NCBI GenBank assembly: GCA_963662175.1 | Contig: OY759222.1 | Location: 2,462,713 to 2,526,712, forward strand | Origin: Aradus depressus | Taxonomy: Eukaryota > Arthropoda > Insecta > Hemiptera > Aradidae | Reading direction: 5' to 3' | DNA length: 64,000 nucleotides | Shown here: one piece after another, positions 10,768-20,378 of the stretch | Position numbering within the stretch: position 1 is the stretch's first letter | Layout of the letters: each line of letters starts with the position of its first letter | Notes under the pieces: model-generated | What the model was told of the DNA's origin: nothing | The model's input: only the letters and a program-made list of their open reading frames with translations | Databases searched by the model: none | Position numbers and translations under genes: made by a program

Positions 10768-13700
10768 AAATCGCGGGGGCCTTCGTTTACTGCAGCTCAA
10801 TATGAATAGGCGCCGGATTGTGGCTGAGGAAGTACGACAACTTGTGCCTACGGAGAATATCCAAGTGCTAGCCCTCCAGGAACCCTACTGTGTTCGAGGT
10901 AGCGTGGCAGGCCTAGGTACTAGCCCCAGAATTGTTACAGGCGCTCGGAACGACGAACGGCCAATGGCTGCAATCGTGGTGACCGGCCCCCAGGTGGATG
11001 TGATGGCGCTCCACCATCTGTCCACCAGCCACATTGCTGTGGCTTTTATCAGGCTCGCTAACGCCAGCTGCTATGTGATCAGCGGATACTTCCCTCCGTC
11101 TGAAAACATAGAACGACAGCTGGGTCACCTGGATCTAGTATTGAATGCCCTCACAGGACGCAACATCATAGTTCTGGCTGACGTCAACTCCTGGTGTGTC
11201 TCTTGGGGATCGGTTCGAACTGACAGCCGGGGCGACAGGCTATTGGAGCTGATCGCCCGCCATGACCTGTGCATAGTCAACGACCCATCCTCACCGCCTA
11301 CATTTCACGGCTCCCGAGGACACTCTCACATCGATGTCACACTGGTGTCGAGTGGACTGTACCCAGCTGTGGGCAGTTGGTGTGTCCGAGAGGTCACGTC
11401 TAGCGACCACAGCGTACTAGACGTTTTGCTCTTTGACAACCGCCTCCCCGCAACCAGGCCCAAAGACCCCCGTTACGCTATACGCAAAACAATATCTGAC
11501 GCCTTTGTGACCGCCGTTGCTGCCTACTCCTGTGATGAAGAATGGGAAGGTCTCAGGAGTTCGGACCCGGATGACCAGATTGAGGATGAGGTCGGCAAAC
11601 TCAGTAATTTATTACTTCGAGCTGCTGACGAGACCATCCCCAAGAAGGTCCACCGGGTTAAGAAGGTACCCTGGTTGAGCAAAGATCTTACCCTTGACAA
11701 GAGGACCGTTTATCGTGCCAGGCGGAGGTACCAGCGGTGCCGAGACCCAGTCCAAAGGGAGGCGCGAAGGGAGGAGTACCGGCAGCTCAGCAGGGCGTAT
11801 GGCAGGAGAGTCGAGACCGCAAAAAAGGAGAGTTGGAGAAGTTTTGTTGAGGAAGAAAGCAGTAGGAACCCGTGGGGAATACCTTACCGTGTCATCACTG
11901 GGAGGCTCAAATCAATTCCACCTGTAGCCTCCATCAGGGACGGCCACTTGCAAGCAATGTCCCTAGCGGAGACGAACAGGTTATTCCTGGAGGAGGCCTT
12001 TCCCGCTGACGATCCGGCACAGGATTCGCCCGGCCAACGCGATATCAGGAGCGCTGCTCGTACCCTGCCAGAGACGGAAAATGCACCTGACTGGGACGAG
12101 CTCGATCTGCTCTTGGCGGTTGGGAAACAGAAGAGTGGCGGCGCCCCTGGGAACGATCTCATCGACGCCGCTATAATCAAGAAAGCATTCCCGACCATCA
12201 AGACAGATCTTCCACATCTGTTCAACGCTTGTCTAAGGCGAGGCCATTTCCCGAGCGCTTGGAAGCGTGCTCTAATATGCACCTTTGTTAAGCCCGGGGA
12301 CAGGGACCTCTCCTTGGCAAAGAGCTACAGACCAATCAGTCTGCTCCCCGTCTTTGGGAAGGTACTGGAGACCCTTATCTTCAATGGAATTCAAACGGAA
12401 GTACACGCCTTAGTATCCCATAGGCAATTTGGCTGCATGAGGGGTAGATCTGCCGAGGACGCATTGAGGATGCTGAGAGCAGACGTAGAAGAACGCGACG
12501 GCAAATATGCCCTCTGCGTTTTCTTCGATATTGCGTCGGCCTTTGATTGCGCCTGGTGGCCAGCCATCCTCACGAGACTGCGGACTATGGAATTGCCTAG
12601 GAATTTATTTGCGCTGATATCTAGCTTCCTCTGCGATCGATCCGCCACCATAAGCCAGCTGTATACTAGTACTACAGTGGACGTCACTAGAGGCTGTCCT
12701 CAGGGATCGGTTCTCGGACCAACCCTGTGGAATATACTCTTTGACGGGTTGCTCCGTGACCTCGAGAACCGTGGGCATAAGGCAATCGCCTATGTCGACG
12801 ATCTCGTGGTTACAGTTCAGGCTGATAGTCATGCCAACCTTACCCTTCGCGCGCAAACTGCAATAGACGATATAGGCAGCTGGTGCTGCGCCAATAAGCT
12901 GGCTCTCTCACCGAGTAAGACCTCGGCTTTACTGATGAGGGGGAGACCCGATGCTCGACAACCCCTGGTTTTGACAGTCCATGGGTGGCACATTGAATGC
13001 CCAGCTGTGATAACATACCTTGGGGTGCGGATCGCACGAGGCCTGAAAGTGACGCCCCACGTTGTTGCCATTAAAGAAAAGACGATAGCCACTTTCAACG
13101 CCCTAAGTCGCCTAGCCCGCGCGACGTGGGGCCTCGACTATTCCGCGTGTAGGACCATCTACACAGGTGTATTCGTGGCTGTAACAAGGTACGCTGCTGC
13201 AGGTTGGTGGCATCGCCCCACGAATCGGCAGCGCACGATTCTGACGCAAGCCCAGAGAGCAGCCCTTTTAAGAGTTACAAGGGCTTATCGTACTGTCTCT
13301 ACGGCTGCGCTACAGGTACTAGCGGGAGCCGCCCCCATTGACTTGATCTTGGATGGGGCTGTCACTTCGTATTTCTGTAGACGCAACATGCCCTTAGGAG
13401 CAGATATTGATGAGCCCTTACGTCTAGCCCTAGAGGAAGAGATGCGCGGACAGTCCAGACCAGTGCGCTGCAAGGACATCGTCCAGAATTGGATTGTAGA
13501 AAAATGGCAACAACGTTGGCCACGATGCCCGGATGGCCGAACGACGTACGCATACTTCCCGGACGTCCGGGTACGCCTTGACTCAACATGGGTACAGCCT
13601 AATCACTGGACGTCTCAAATATTATCAGGTCATGGTGATTTCAACTCCAAGCTGTTCTTCTTTCACAGGAAGAACACCCCGAACTGTTCGTGCGGCGGTA

Positions 13701-13879
13701 TCGAGACTGCAGAACATGTGGTCCTCGAATGCCCGCTGTACGACCAAGCTAGGGTGGAGTTGATTCATGAGACAAGATCGTATTTGGGACTAGATCTACG
13801 GCAGATGGTGACGGAAACTGACTACCCGATGTTCTGCCGATTCGTCGGCTCCTGGCGGGAGCAGAAACAGGCAATGTAA
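10757..13879 (+). CDS. R1-type ORF2: AP-like endonuclease / reverse transcriptase
   Basis: I chose the ATG at 10,757 because it overlaps the ORF1 stop by 11 nt, as in two other copies, giving 1,040 residues. Residues ~8-225 form an exonuclease-endonuclease-phosphatase fold: N15, E42 in LALQEPY, D142 and N144 in VLADVNSW, H218 in SSDH. The RT occupies ~500-760: motif A FFDIASAFD (D591), motif B GCPQGSVLGPTLWN, motif C YVDD (D681, D682). The C-terminus has the clade's CCHC finger at C977, C979, H987 and C992. The protein nicks target DNA and primes reverse transcription from it. No stop or frameshift is seen and all catalytic residues are present. Confidence 0.92.
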   Translation: MVDRNRGGLRLLQLNMNRRRIVAEEVRQLVPTENIQVLALQEPYCVRGSVAGLGTSPRIVTGARNDERPMAAIVVTGPQVDVMALHHLSTSHIAVAFIRLANASCYVISGYFPPSENIERQLGHLDLVLNALTGRNIIVLADVNSWCVSWGSVRTDSRGDRLLELIARHDLCIVNDPSSPPTFHGSRGHSHIDVTLVSSGLYPAVGSWCVREVTSSDHSVLDVLLFDNRLPATRPKDPRYAIRKTISDAFVTAVAAYSCDEEWEGLRSSDPDDQIEDEVGKLSNLLLRAADETIPKKVHRVKKVPWLSKDLTLDKRTVYRARRRYQRCRDPVQREARREEYRQLSRAYGRRVETAKKESWRSFVEEESSRNPWGIPYRVITGRLKSIPPVASIRDGHLQAMSLAETNRLFLEEAFPADDPAQDSPGQRDIRSAARTLPETENAPDWDELDLLLAVGKQKSGGAPGNDLIDAAIIKKAFPTIKTDLPHLFNACLRRGHFPSAWKRALICTFVKPGDRDLSLAKSYRPISLLPVFGKVLETLIFNGIQTEVHALVSHRQFGCMRGRSAEDALRMLRADVEERDGKYALCVFFDIASAFDCAWWPAILTRLRTMELPRNLFALISSFLCDRSATISQLYTSTTVDVTRGCPQGSVLGPTLWNILFDGLLRDLENRGHKAIAYVDDLVVTVQADSHANLTLRAQTAIDDIGSWCCANKLALSPSKTSALLMRGRPDARQPLVLTVHGWHIECPAVITYLGVRIARGLKVTPHVVAIKEKTIATFNALSRLARATWGLDYSACRTIYTGVFVAVTRYAAAGWWHRPTNRQRTILTQAQRAALLRVTRAYRTVSTAALQVLAGAAPIDLILDGAVTSYFCRRNMPLGADIDEPLRLALEEEMRGQSRPVRCKDIVQNWIVEKWQQRWPRCPDGRTTYAYFPDVRVRLDSTWVQPNHWTSQILSGHGDFNSKLFFFHRKNTPNCSCGGIETAEHVVLECPLYDQARVELIHETRSYLGLDLRQMVTETDYPMFCRFVGSWREQKQAM

Positions 13880-13972
13880 TGATCCCGAGCTTTGCCTAAA
13901 CGTAGACTGGGTGATGTTGCTGCAACGCAAGGCGCACCCTCTTTTAAAACCAACTAAAAAAAAAAAAAAAAA

Positions 13973-14264
13973 AGTGGTGAAATTTCACATCTGGTATTCT
14001 TAAGAATCCGTGGATTTTTAAACCCCAATTCATTCTATATAGGTATGTTTCTATGATAATTATACTTGTTTTAAAAATATAGATGGACCAATTCTATCTG
14101 GAGAACGTTCAAAATGAAGAGTTATTGGGGTAAGTTGTGTTATTACTAGCAATTTCTTAAACGGATTACTAGTAAGCGACCAATGAGTCTGCTGTATATA
14201 TTCTGTAAAACAATAACACCCAGATTTTCGATCTATTTCAATGATAACGTCATTATGACTGTTG
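13973..14264. repeat. Palindrome 1, left arm, block inside the R1-type insertion
   Basis: The block continues the arm after the duplicated target. It matches the reverse of 18,130-18,288 and 17,800-17,870, and the direct copy at 5690-5910. At 14,191-14,205 it preserves the empty site of both the right-arm MITE and the R1-type copy at 5.9 kb. Confidence 0.75.
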
Positions 14265-15727
14265 CTATAGTTCATCAAGAGCCTTGGCCTCCTTCAGTCT
14301 CCACCAGCTCACCACTCCAAACCGCCTATGTCCCTGATCACAGTTTCCAACCATCTTCTGGGTCTTCCTACTCGCCTCCTCAGCTCCGGTGTTGCGTTCA
14401 AGTGCTTCCTCAAGTGGGCTAAGGAATCGGGATAAATAATAATCTTGCGAGTCTGGCAATTCTAATCCACTGCACTCTGTACTCTCCTTTACGGAGGTCA
14501 GTACACTGCAGATATGATGAGAGGAACAGTGTACAGGGCTACTGAGACGGATATAGCCTGGAGACAGTTTGTAGTGGGAAAGGTCGCGACGGACAAGTAT
14601 GGCAGCTGCATCACAGGCTCTACCGTCCGGGTGGTCCATCCTGTAAGTAACATGGTCCGGGATGTTGCACGGTCTTCTTATGGGCAGCCTCGTTTCTGTC
14701 ACAAGGACTACCTCTATCTTTTTGTCGTGAAGTAAAATATCAAGTTCGTCTTTGGGTCGTATAAGCGATTGACGCTCCAAAGAAGGACGGATAAGGGATG
14801 TGTGATCGGAGACATTATTGGTGTCGATTAACAATGAGGGTAATTGAATAACTGAGTGAACATAGACTCCATCTTTGTCATGAAGGAGGGAGAACGGAAG
14901 TTATATCGGGGTCTGAGGGAAGTGGAGGGATGAAGGCAGAAGGGCGGGAAGGGATATAGGCTGGAGCCTGAGGCGGCTAAATACTGACCTCAGCACTATG
15001 GGTATAGAAGAGACCTGGCTAGCGAGTGACAGCTGGTCCTGGCGGGGAGGTCTTCGTAGCGTGCAGCCCCGCGCACTTGACGCACCTTTGGTGTGCCCCT
15101 CTGACACGAGGGATCTCCTTCCTCTCACTTGGCTCCTCGACCCTTAGGCTATCATGAACCAGCCTTGTGAAGCTGAATACATTTTAGTTCTACTCCTGAG
15201 GTTCAAAGTCGAAGAAGAACAAGGTCGATCTCCTCCTTGGTAAGATGGCTGGGGGTTGGGTGGAGGTGCCGGATTACTATGCGGAATGGTTCATCCTCTT
15301 GAGCTGGTAACAGTGGTTGCTGTAGCCGTCCTATTTTGATTGCTGAATGATTGCACGGTAGTCCTCAGGTGTGCTGAGCTGCAATTTCCCCAATGCTGTC
15401 CTGTTTTTATTTGTAAAGGACTTCAAAGACAAAGATGGGGGATGGTTTAGGCTGGGTGGGTGACTCTTTTTTATCCGCTGATGTGGCCAGCACTGCGAAG
15501 TGGTTGTGGGTGGGAGTCGGTGGACAAGAAAGACCATCCAGATCCTGATAGCTTTGATGACTTATTCAGATTCTTGGTGACGGCGGGGGAGAAAGTCGCT
15601 CCATCCGAGCTGGGCCCTAAACCGCCTATTTCTCCTTCTTTCCACAATTATTTATTGGAACGGGAAAAAACAAAATAGAAGAAAAAAGTCAAATTGGAAC
15701 CCGGTCTTCTGGTGGCTGTAGGTCCAC
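14265..15727 (-). pseudogene. Jockey-type retrotransposon 5' part (ORF1 and start of endonuclease), left arm copy
   Basis: Read on the minus strand, 15,680-14,900 encodes degenerate jockey-type Gag, including the RCVKCAG-like knuckle (reverse of 15,055-15,090) and a VIRHLHP-like module. 14,834-14,265 encodes the endonuclease start: ELDILLHDKKIEVVLVTETRLP followed by YRMDHPDGRA. Several stops and frameshifts break it, and there is no RT. It is the inverted twin of 16,338-17,773. The fragment ends abruptly after LSRFLSPLEEALERNTGAEE. Confidence 0.65.
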
Positions 15728-16337
15728 CTGCACACATCCCGGGAAGCTGCTCACATCAGAGAACCTATACACATTCGAGAACCTGCACACCTCTGAGGAC
15801 CTGCACACATTCAAGGACCTGCACACATCCAAGAACCTGCACACATCCGAGAACCTGCACACATCCGAGAACCTCCACACCTTCGAGGACCTGCACACAT
15901 CCGAGAACCTGCACACCTCCGAGAACCTGCACACCTCCGAGGACCTGCACACATCCAAGAACCTGCACACATCCAAGAACCTGCACACATCCGAGAACCT
16001 CCACACCTTCGAGGACCTGCACACATCCAAGAACCTGCACACCTCCGAGAACCTGCACACATCCAAGAACCTGCACACATCCAAGAACCTGCACACATCC
16101 AAGAACCTGCACACCTCCGAGGACCTGCACACATCCGAGAACCTCCACACCTTCGAGAACCTGCACACATCCGAGAACCTACTTGTTTTTATTTCATTTT
16201 TACATTATTACTATGAAGTACTTTACTTTTCTATTGTTTCTCCTTTAAATAATATGATCATTGCAGTGTGTTTCGAAATATAAAGTACACATAAAGTGAT
16301 ACTGAGCAGGTTCACTTGTGGCTAACATGGTTAGGGC
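15728..16337. other. Central spacer of palindrome 1
   Basis: The two arms meet here: the left ends with ...gtaggtccac (15,727) and the right begins gtggacctac (16,338). The spacer is mostly the 18-bp minisatellite, followed by ~150 bp of AT-rich sequence. Confidence 0.75.
15758..16185. repeat. 18-bp minisatellite, about 23 copies
   Basis: The unit is GAGAACCTGCACACATCC with variants (gagg, aaga, cctccac, accttcg). Because 18 is a multiple of 3, long frames appear in several registers on both strands (for example a six-residue RTCTHP repeat). These are by-products of the repeat, not genes. The array sits exactly between the inverted arms. Confidence 0.92.
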
Positions 16338-16378
16338 GTGGACCTACAGCCACCAGGATACCGGGTTCCAATCTGACT
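16318..16378 (+). repeat. tRNA-like sequence (SINE head candidate)
   Basis: The sequence ...catggttagggcgtgga... resembles a polymerase III A box, and GGTTCCAATCT (16,364-16,374) is a two-mismatch B box. Spacing and order resemble a tRNA-derived SINE head, followed by a T-run. Only the B-box half is repeated in the left arm (15,690-15,727). It does not fold into a convincing intact tRNA. Confidence 0.35.
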
Positions 16379-17773
16379 TTTTTTCTTGTATTTTGTTCTT
16401 TCCTGTCCTAACAAATAATTATGAGAAGAAGGAGAAATAAGCGGTTTAGGGCCCAGCTCGGATGGAGCGACTTTCTCCCCCGCCGTCACCAAGAATCTGA
16501 ATAAGTCATAAAGGCTATCAGGATCTGAATGGTCTTTCTTGTCCACCGACTCCCACCCACAACCACTTCGCAGTGCTGGCCACATCGGCGGATAAAAAAG
16601 AGTCACCCACCGAGCCTAAACCATCCCCCATCTTTGTCTTTGACGTCCTTTACAAATAAAAACAGGACAGCATTGGGGAAATTGCAGCTCAGCACACCTG
16701 AGGACTACCTTGCAATCATTCAGCAATCAAAATAGGGCGGCTACAGCAACCACTGTTATCAGCTCAAGAGGATGAGCCATTCCGCATAGTAATCCGGCAC
16801 CTCCACCCAGCCCCCAGCCATCTCACCAAGGAGGAGATCGACCTTGTTCTTCTTCGACTTTGAACCTCAGGAGTAGAACTAAAATGTATTCAGCTTCACA
16901 AGGCTGGTTCATGATAGCCTAAGGGTCGAGGAGCCAAGTGAGAGGAAGGAGATCCCTCGTGTCAGAGGGGCACACCAAAGGTGCGTCAAGTGCGCGGGGC
17001 TGCACGCTACGAAGACCTCCCCGCCAGGACCAGCTCTGCCAGGTCTCTTCTATACCCATAGTGCTGAGGTCAGTATTTAGCCGCCTCAGGCTCTAGCCTA
17101 CATCCCTTCCCGCCCTTCTGCCTTCATCCCTCCACTTCCATCAGACACCGATATAACTTCCGATCTCACTCCTTCATGACGAAGATGAAGTCTATGTTCA
17201 CTCAGTTATTCAATCTTTTGACCCCAATTATTACCCTTCTTATTAATCGACACCAATAATGTCTCCGATCAAACATCCCTTATCCGTCCTTCTTTGGAGC
17301 GTCAATCGCTTACACGACCCAAAGACGAACTTGATATTTTACTTCACGACAAAAAGATAGAGGTAGTCCTTGTGACAGAAACGAGGCTGCCCATAAGAAG
17401 ACCGTGCAACATCCCGGACCATGTTACTTACAGGATGGACCACCCGGACGGTAGAGCCCGTGATGCAACTGCCATACTGGTCCGTCGCGACCTTTCCCAC
17501 TACAAACTGTCTCCAGGCTATATCCGTCTCAGTTGCCCTGTACACTGTTCCTCTCATCATATCTGCAGTGTACTGACCTCCGTAAAGGAGAGTACAGAGT
17601 GCAGTGGATTAGAATTGCCAGACTCGCAAGATTATTATTTATCCCGATTCCTTAGCCCACTTGAGGAAGCACTTGAACGCAACACCGGAGCTGAGGAGGC
17701 GAGTAGGAAGACCCAGAAGATGGTTGGAAACTGTGATCAGGGACGGAAGGCGGTTAGCAGTGGTGGAGACTGA
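16338..17773 (+). pseudogene. Jockey-type retrotransposon 5' part (ORF1 and start of endonuclease), right arm copy
   Basis: This is the inverted twin of 14,265-15,727, about 95% alike by eye. It carries degenerate ORF1 with a zinc-knuckle piece near 16,975-17,060 (RCVKCAGLHATK), then an endonuclease start near 17,250: LLWSVNRLHDPK in one frame and ELDILLHDKKIEVVLVTETRLP in the next, so there is a frameshift. The YRMDHPDGRARDATAILVRR stretch is typical of the jockey clade. No RT follows, and the fragment is dead. Confidence 0.65.
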
Positions 17774-17870
17774 AGAAGCCCATGGTTTTCGATGAACTGT
17801 AGCATCAGTCATAATGAAGTTATCATTGAAATAGATCGAAAATCTAGGCGTTATTGTTTTACAGAATATA
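17774..17870. repeat. Palindrome 1, right arm, block before the MITE
   Basis: The block matches the reverse of 14,207-14,270 (cattatgaagttatcattg..., gttattgttttacagaata). It ends at the MITE insertion point. Confidence 0.7.
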
Positions 17871-18127
17871 TGAAGAGCACGGGCAAAGAACCAGGTTTGT
17901 CACCAGATGTTGAAATTGAGAAAACTGAAATTTAATGTTTGAAATTCCATATCTATCAATTCTCCGCACGTCATATTTTCATCTTCCGTTTTCGTAATGA
18001 CAAACCGTCTCTTTGAAGCCCGTAACGATGGTGAATCGTGAAATATGTTTAATATACTATACTGTTGTGACGATATCTCACATTCGAGAAAAAAGTGACA
18101 AACCTGGATCTTTCCCCATGCTCTTCA
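17871..18127. mobile_element. MITE, 257 bp, 32-bp terminal inverted repeats, TA target duplication
   Basis: The terminal repeats 17,872-17,903 and 18,095-18,126 match at 29 of 32 positions (starting GAAGAGCA). Flanks read ...gaata-TA / TA-tacagc, and the same site without the insert is present at 14,191-14,205. A TA duplication suggests Tc1/mariner-type mobilisation; a 4-bp ATAT duplication fits equally because of the local sequence. The interior is non-coding, so it is non-autonomous. Confidence 0.85.
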
Positions 18128-18288
18128 TATACAGCAGACTCATTGGTCGCTTCTAGTAATCCGTTTAAGAAATTACTAGTAATAACACGACAACTTACCC
18201 CAATAACTCTTCATTTTGAACGTTCTCCAGATAGAATTGGTCCATCTATATTTTTTTTTAAAGTATAATTATCAAAGAAACATACGTA
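18128..18288. repeat. Palindrome 1, right arm, block between MITE and solo LTR
   Basis: The block matches the reverse of 14,030-14,192 (cagactcattggtcgc..., ctccagatagaattggtcc). It is cut at 18,288 by a sequence beginning TGTAATGG. Confidence 0.75.
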
Positions 18289-19000
18289 TTGTAATGGTTC
18301 ATATTAACCAATACATAACTAAATGAAAAGAAAGAAATGTAGGTACAACATGCCGCGCCCACCTCTAGGAAGTGGGAGGTTATATAAGGTTGTCTCAACT
18401 TGATATTGTATAAAAGTCGATTCATTTATAAGATCTAATTATATGGTTTGCTAAGTATCAAATATAAAAACATAGTTGGAGTCATGTAAAAAATAGGATT
18501 GAGAAATAGATTTGTAAAAAAAAAAGAAATAAAACTATAACAAAGAAAAAAAAAAGGGGAAAGGAAGGCATTGCGAATTTTAGCCAATCAGAGTAAGGAT
18601 TGCATAAAATAATGGCGAAGCGATGTCCCACTGGGAGAACAAGTCGTCGTTGTTCAGAGTAAGGTGTGAGAGGGTGTTTGTGGAGGGATCTGTGGAAAGA
18701 TGTGCAGTGGAGTGAGTTTGATTGTCTGAGGACATGGAATAAAACGAGTGTGTGTATCCCGTAATAATGAAGATCAACTGGTAAAGGCACCAAGAGGCAG
18801 ATAATGAAGAAATGAGAAATGGCTGTTTCATAATGGAATGAATACAAAAACCAGGAAGGGACGTCTGAGGTCGACCAACAATCCCATCTCATAAGAGATA
18901 CAGAACGAAATCATCGATCATCAACTCAATACAGCATGCAAGCCTATTTTATTTGGGGTAAATTCTTTATGTGTGTGTGACAAACATTGTGTGACTAACA
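18289..19000 (+). repeat. Solo LTR related to the LTRs of element B
   Basis: The LTR starts TGTAATGG like the LTRs at 34,570 (minus) and 38,221. From 18,640 to 18,945 it closely follows 38,570-38,880 (gttcagagtaaggtgtgag..., catcgatcatcaactcaatacagcatgcaag). No internal region or second LTR is adjacent. The right end is diverged and disappears into A-rich and TA-repeat sequence, so the boundary is approximate. Confidence 0.7.
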
Positions 19001-19440
19001 TTTAAAAGAAAAAAAAAATATATATATATATATATATCAATTTAAAAATCCATGGATTCTTAAGAATACTACATGTGAAATTTCATCACGATCCGAATAT
19101 CCGTTAGTGAGGTAGCACTATATTTATGCATAGGTCCCCTAAACCCCCCCCCCCCTCCTTTTAAGTATTTTGAGTCCTCCCACACCCTATTTTTCAATTG
19201 GGTATTATGAATACTACATGTGAAACTTCATGACAATCCGCAGTCTTTTTGTTAGGGTGGACCGAATATGATAAAATTCTTTTCAGATCATGTTTACGTT
19301 GGTACGCTTCGATTGGCACCATTCATTCATCATTTTTCGTTTGCGAGATATCGTGCAGGAAAAATTGATCAAGCACATACGTACATACGTACACACACAC
19401 ATACTTCTTTCCAAAAATAGTGTAAAAATACTGTAATGAC
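19001..19440. repeat. Palindrome 1, right arm, outermost block
   Basis: After a TA run, 19,040-19,440 reads as the reverse complement of the left arm (13,987-14,030 and 8561-9115). It preserves at 19,077-19,090 the site that carries the R1-type element on the left (gaaatttcatcacg, 12 of 14 identical to the duplicated target). A 13-C run is at about 19,147. Confidence 0.75.
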
Positions 19441-19632
19441 CTTGAAAAAATACGATGAAAATTTGATTTAGATTTTCGAACCCATTACAATAACTTCCCT
19501 GTATGCTGGCAAGTAAACAGTACCTAGGTACTTAGTGATAAAAACCACAAAGAAAACAATATACTTTTTTTAAAAACAAAGAAAAGCAAGTAAAGAACCA
19601 AAGAAAACATAATTCTTGAACTTAAAGTTCAA
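19441..19632. other. AT-rich non-coding DNA
   Basis: No feature is recognised. The stretch lies between the end of the palindrome and the possible exon. Confidence 0.4.
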
Positions 19633-20010
19633 ATGCTCACTCAACCCAAAAACAAGGAAGTCGTCGGTGAATCACTGGCAATACTTCCCCACAACGAATT
19701 AATCAATTACTTTATTTCCGGTTGGAATGCACTAAATTACTTAAGCATTGTTTCTTTCAGAAAAAAAGTGGATGATTTGTTCGAACTAAATATAACCCCG
19801 TTCCTCCGTTGTATGTTCGACTTGAACGAGATGTTTTGCTATGCTCCGAACACCAGGACCAAAACGGGAATTTTAGGAGTGAAAATACTTCATGTGTATC
19901 CTGACAGCAAAGGAATTGATAAGGACCTGATTTGGAACGACACCTTGCTGGATACATGGGTATGTTATCTCTGTTCTGTAATAAAAAGGTTTTTAAAGTT
20001 TTTTTTTTAA
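19633..20010 (+). CDS. Unrecognised frame containing a possible exon (19,761-19,959)
   Basis: The open frame reads ...NALNYLSIVSFRKKVDDLFELN...LGVKILHVYPDSKGIDKDLIW.... An acceptor-like 'attgtttctttcag' ends at 19,760 and a donor-like 'catgg|gtatgt' is at 19,959/19,960, bounding 199 nt. A diverged relative at 53,585-53,720 carries the same acceptor and the translated piece VRIDEVYPDSKNIEKSIIV. Similarity continues into the downstream non-coding DNA. The family is not known to me. It could be a duplicated gene exon or part of a dispersed element. Confidence 0.35.
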   Translation: MLTQPKNKEVVGESLAILPHNELINYFISGWNALNYLSIVSFRKKVDDLFELNITPFLRCMFDLNEMFCYAPNTRTKTGILGVKILHVYPDSKGIDKDLIWNDTLLDTWVCYLCSVIKRFLKFFF

Positions 20011-20378
20011 AGGAAGCACTAGGCAGCTCCTACGTTTCTTATAGCCTTGCTAGAACTACCTTTATATATGTAAACATGTTTTATTTACGTTTTCCGTTGC
20101 TTATTTGTAATTATTTCACCTTTTCTTTTAGAGTTTAATGATTTCAATATTTTCGAGAGTAATTGGCGGAAGTACATAAATAATTGTAACCTGAATAAAA
20201 TCATCAATCGTTACGCATGAGTGTATAAGCAAGGAAAACAATAATAAAACATAACATTTCAAAATATCAAATAAAACAAATTATAACATCCTGAATAAAA
20301 CTGGAAGTTATGACGTACGTTATGGTTACTATTGGTTATTATGAAACAAATCGGATGTTTTATTGTTATGGTACTAAT
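20011..20378. repeat. Non-coding segment shared with 53,915-54,145
   Basis: Stretches such as 'caccttttcttttag', 'aataaaacat', 'cctgaataaaactggaagttat' recur in the same order at 53.9-54.1 kb. The shared block (19,740-20,330 against 53,565-54,145) is thus a dispersed duplicated unit. No frame is open. Confidence 0.5.

Larger units (their letters stand above)
9116..13972 (+). mobile_element. Full-length R1-clade non-LTR retrotransposon (4,857 bp)
   Basis: The element is bounded by a perfect 14-bp target duplication AGTGGTGAAATTTC (9102-9115 and 13,973-13,986). R1 itself makes 14-bp duplications. It has a ~167-bp 5' leader, ORF1 with CCHC knuckles, ORF2 with endonuclease and RT, a short 3' UTR and an 18-A tail (13,956-13,973). 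The target is the left arm of palindrome 1, not the rDNA site of classic R1. The matching empty site is seen in the right arm at 19,077-19,090. The only visible lesion is a stop codon in ORF1. Confidence 0.93.

Noticed and set aside
15689..16248. Frames of 119-184 codons on both strands
   Set aside because: All are readings of the 18-bp repeat in different registers.
18482..18892. 136-codon minus-strand hydrophobic frame
   Set aside because: It lies antisense within the solo LTR and parallels the antisense frame of the element B LTR; the T-rich strand explains the Phe-rich end.
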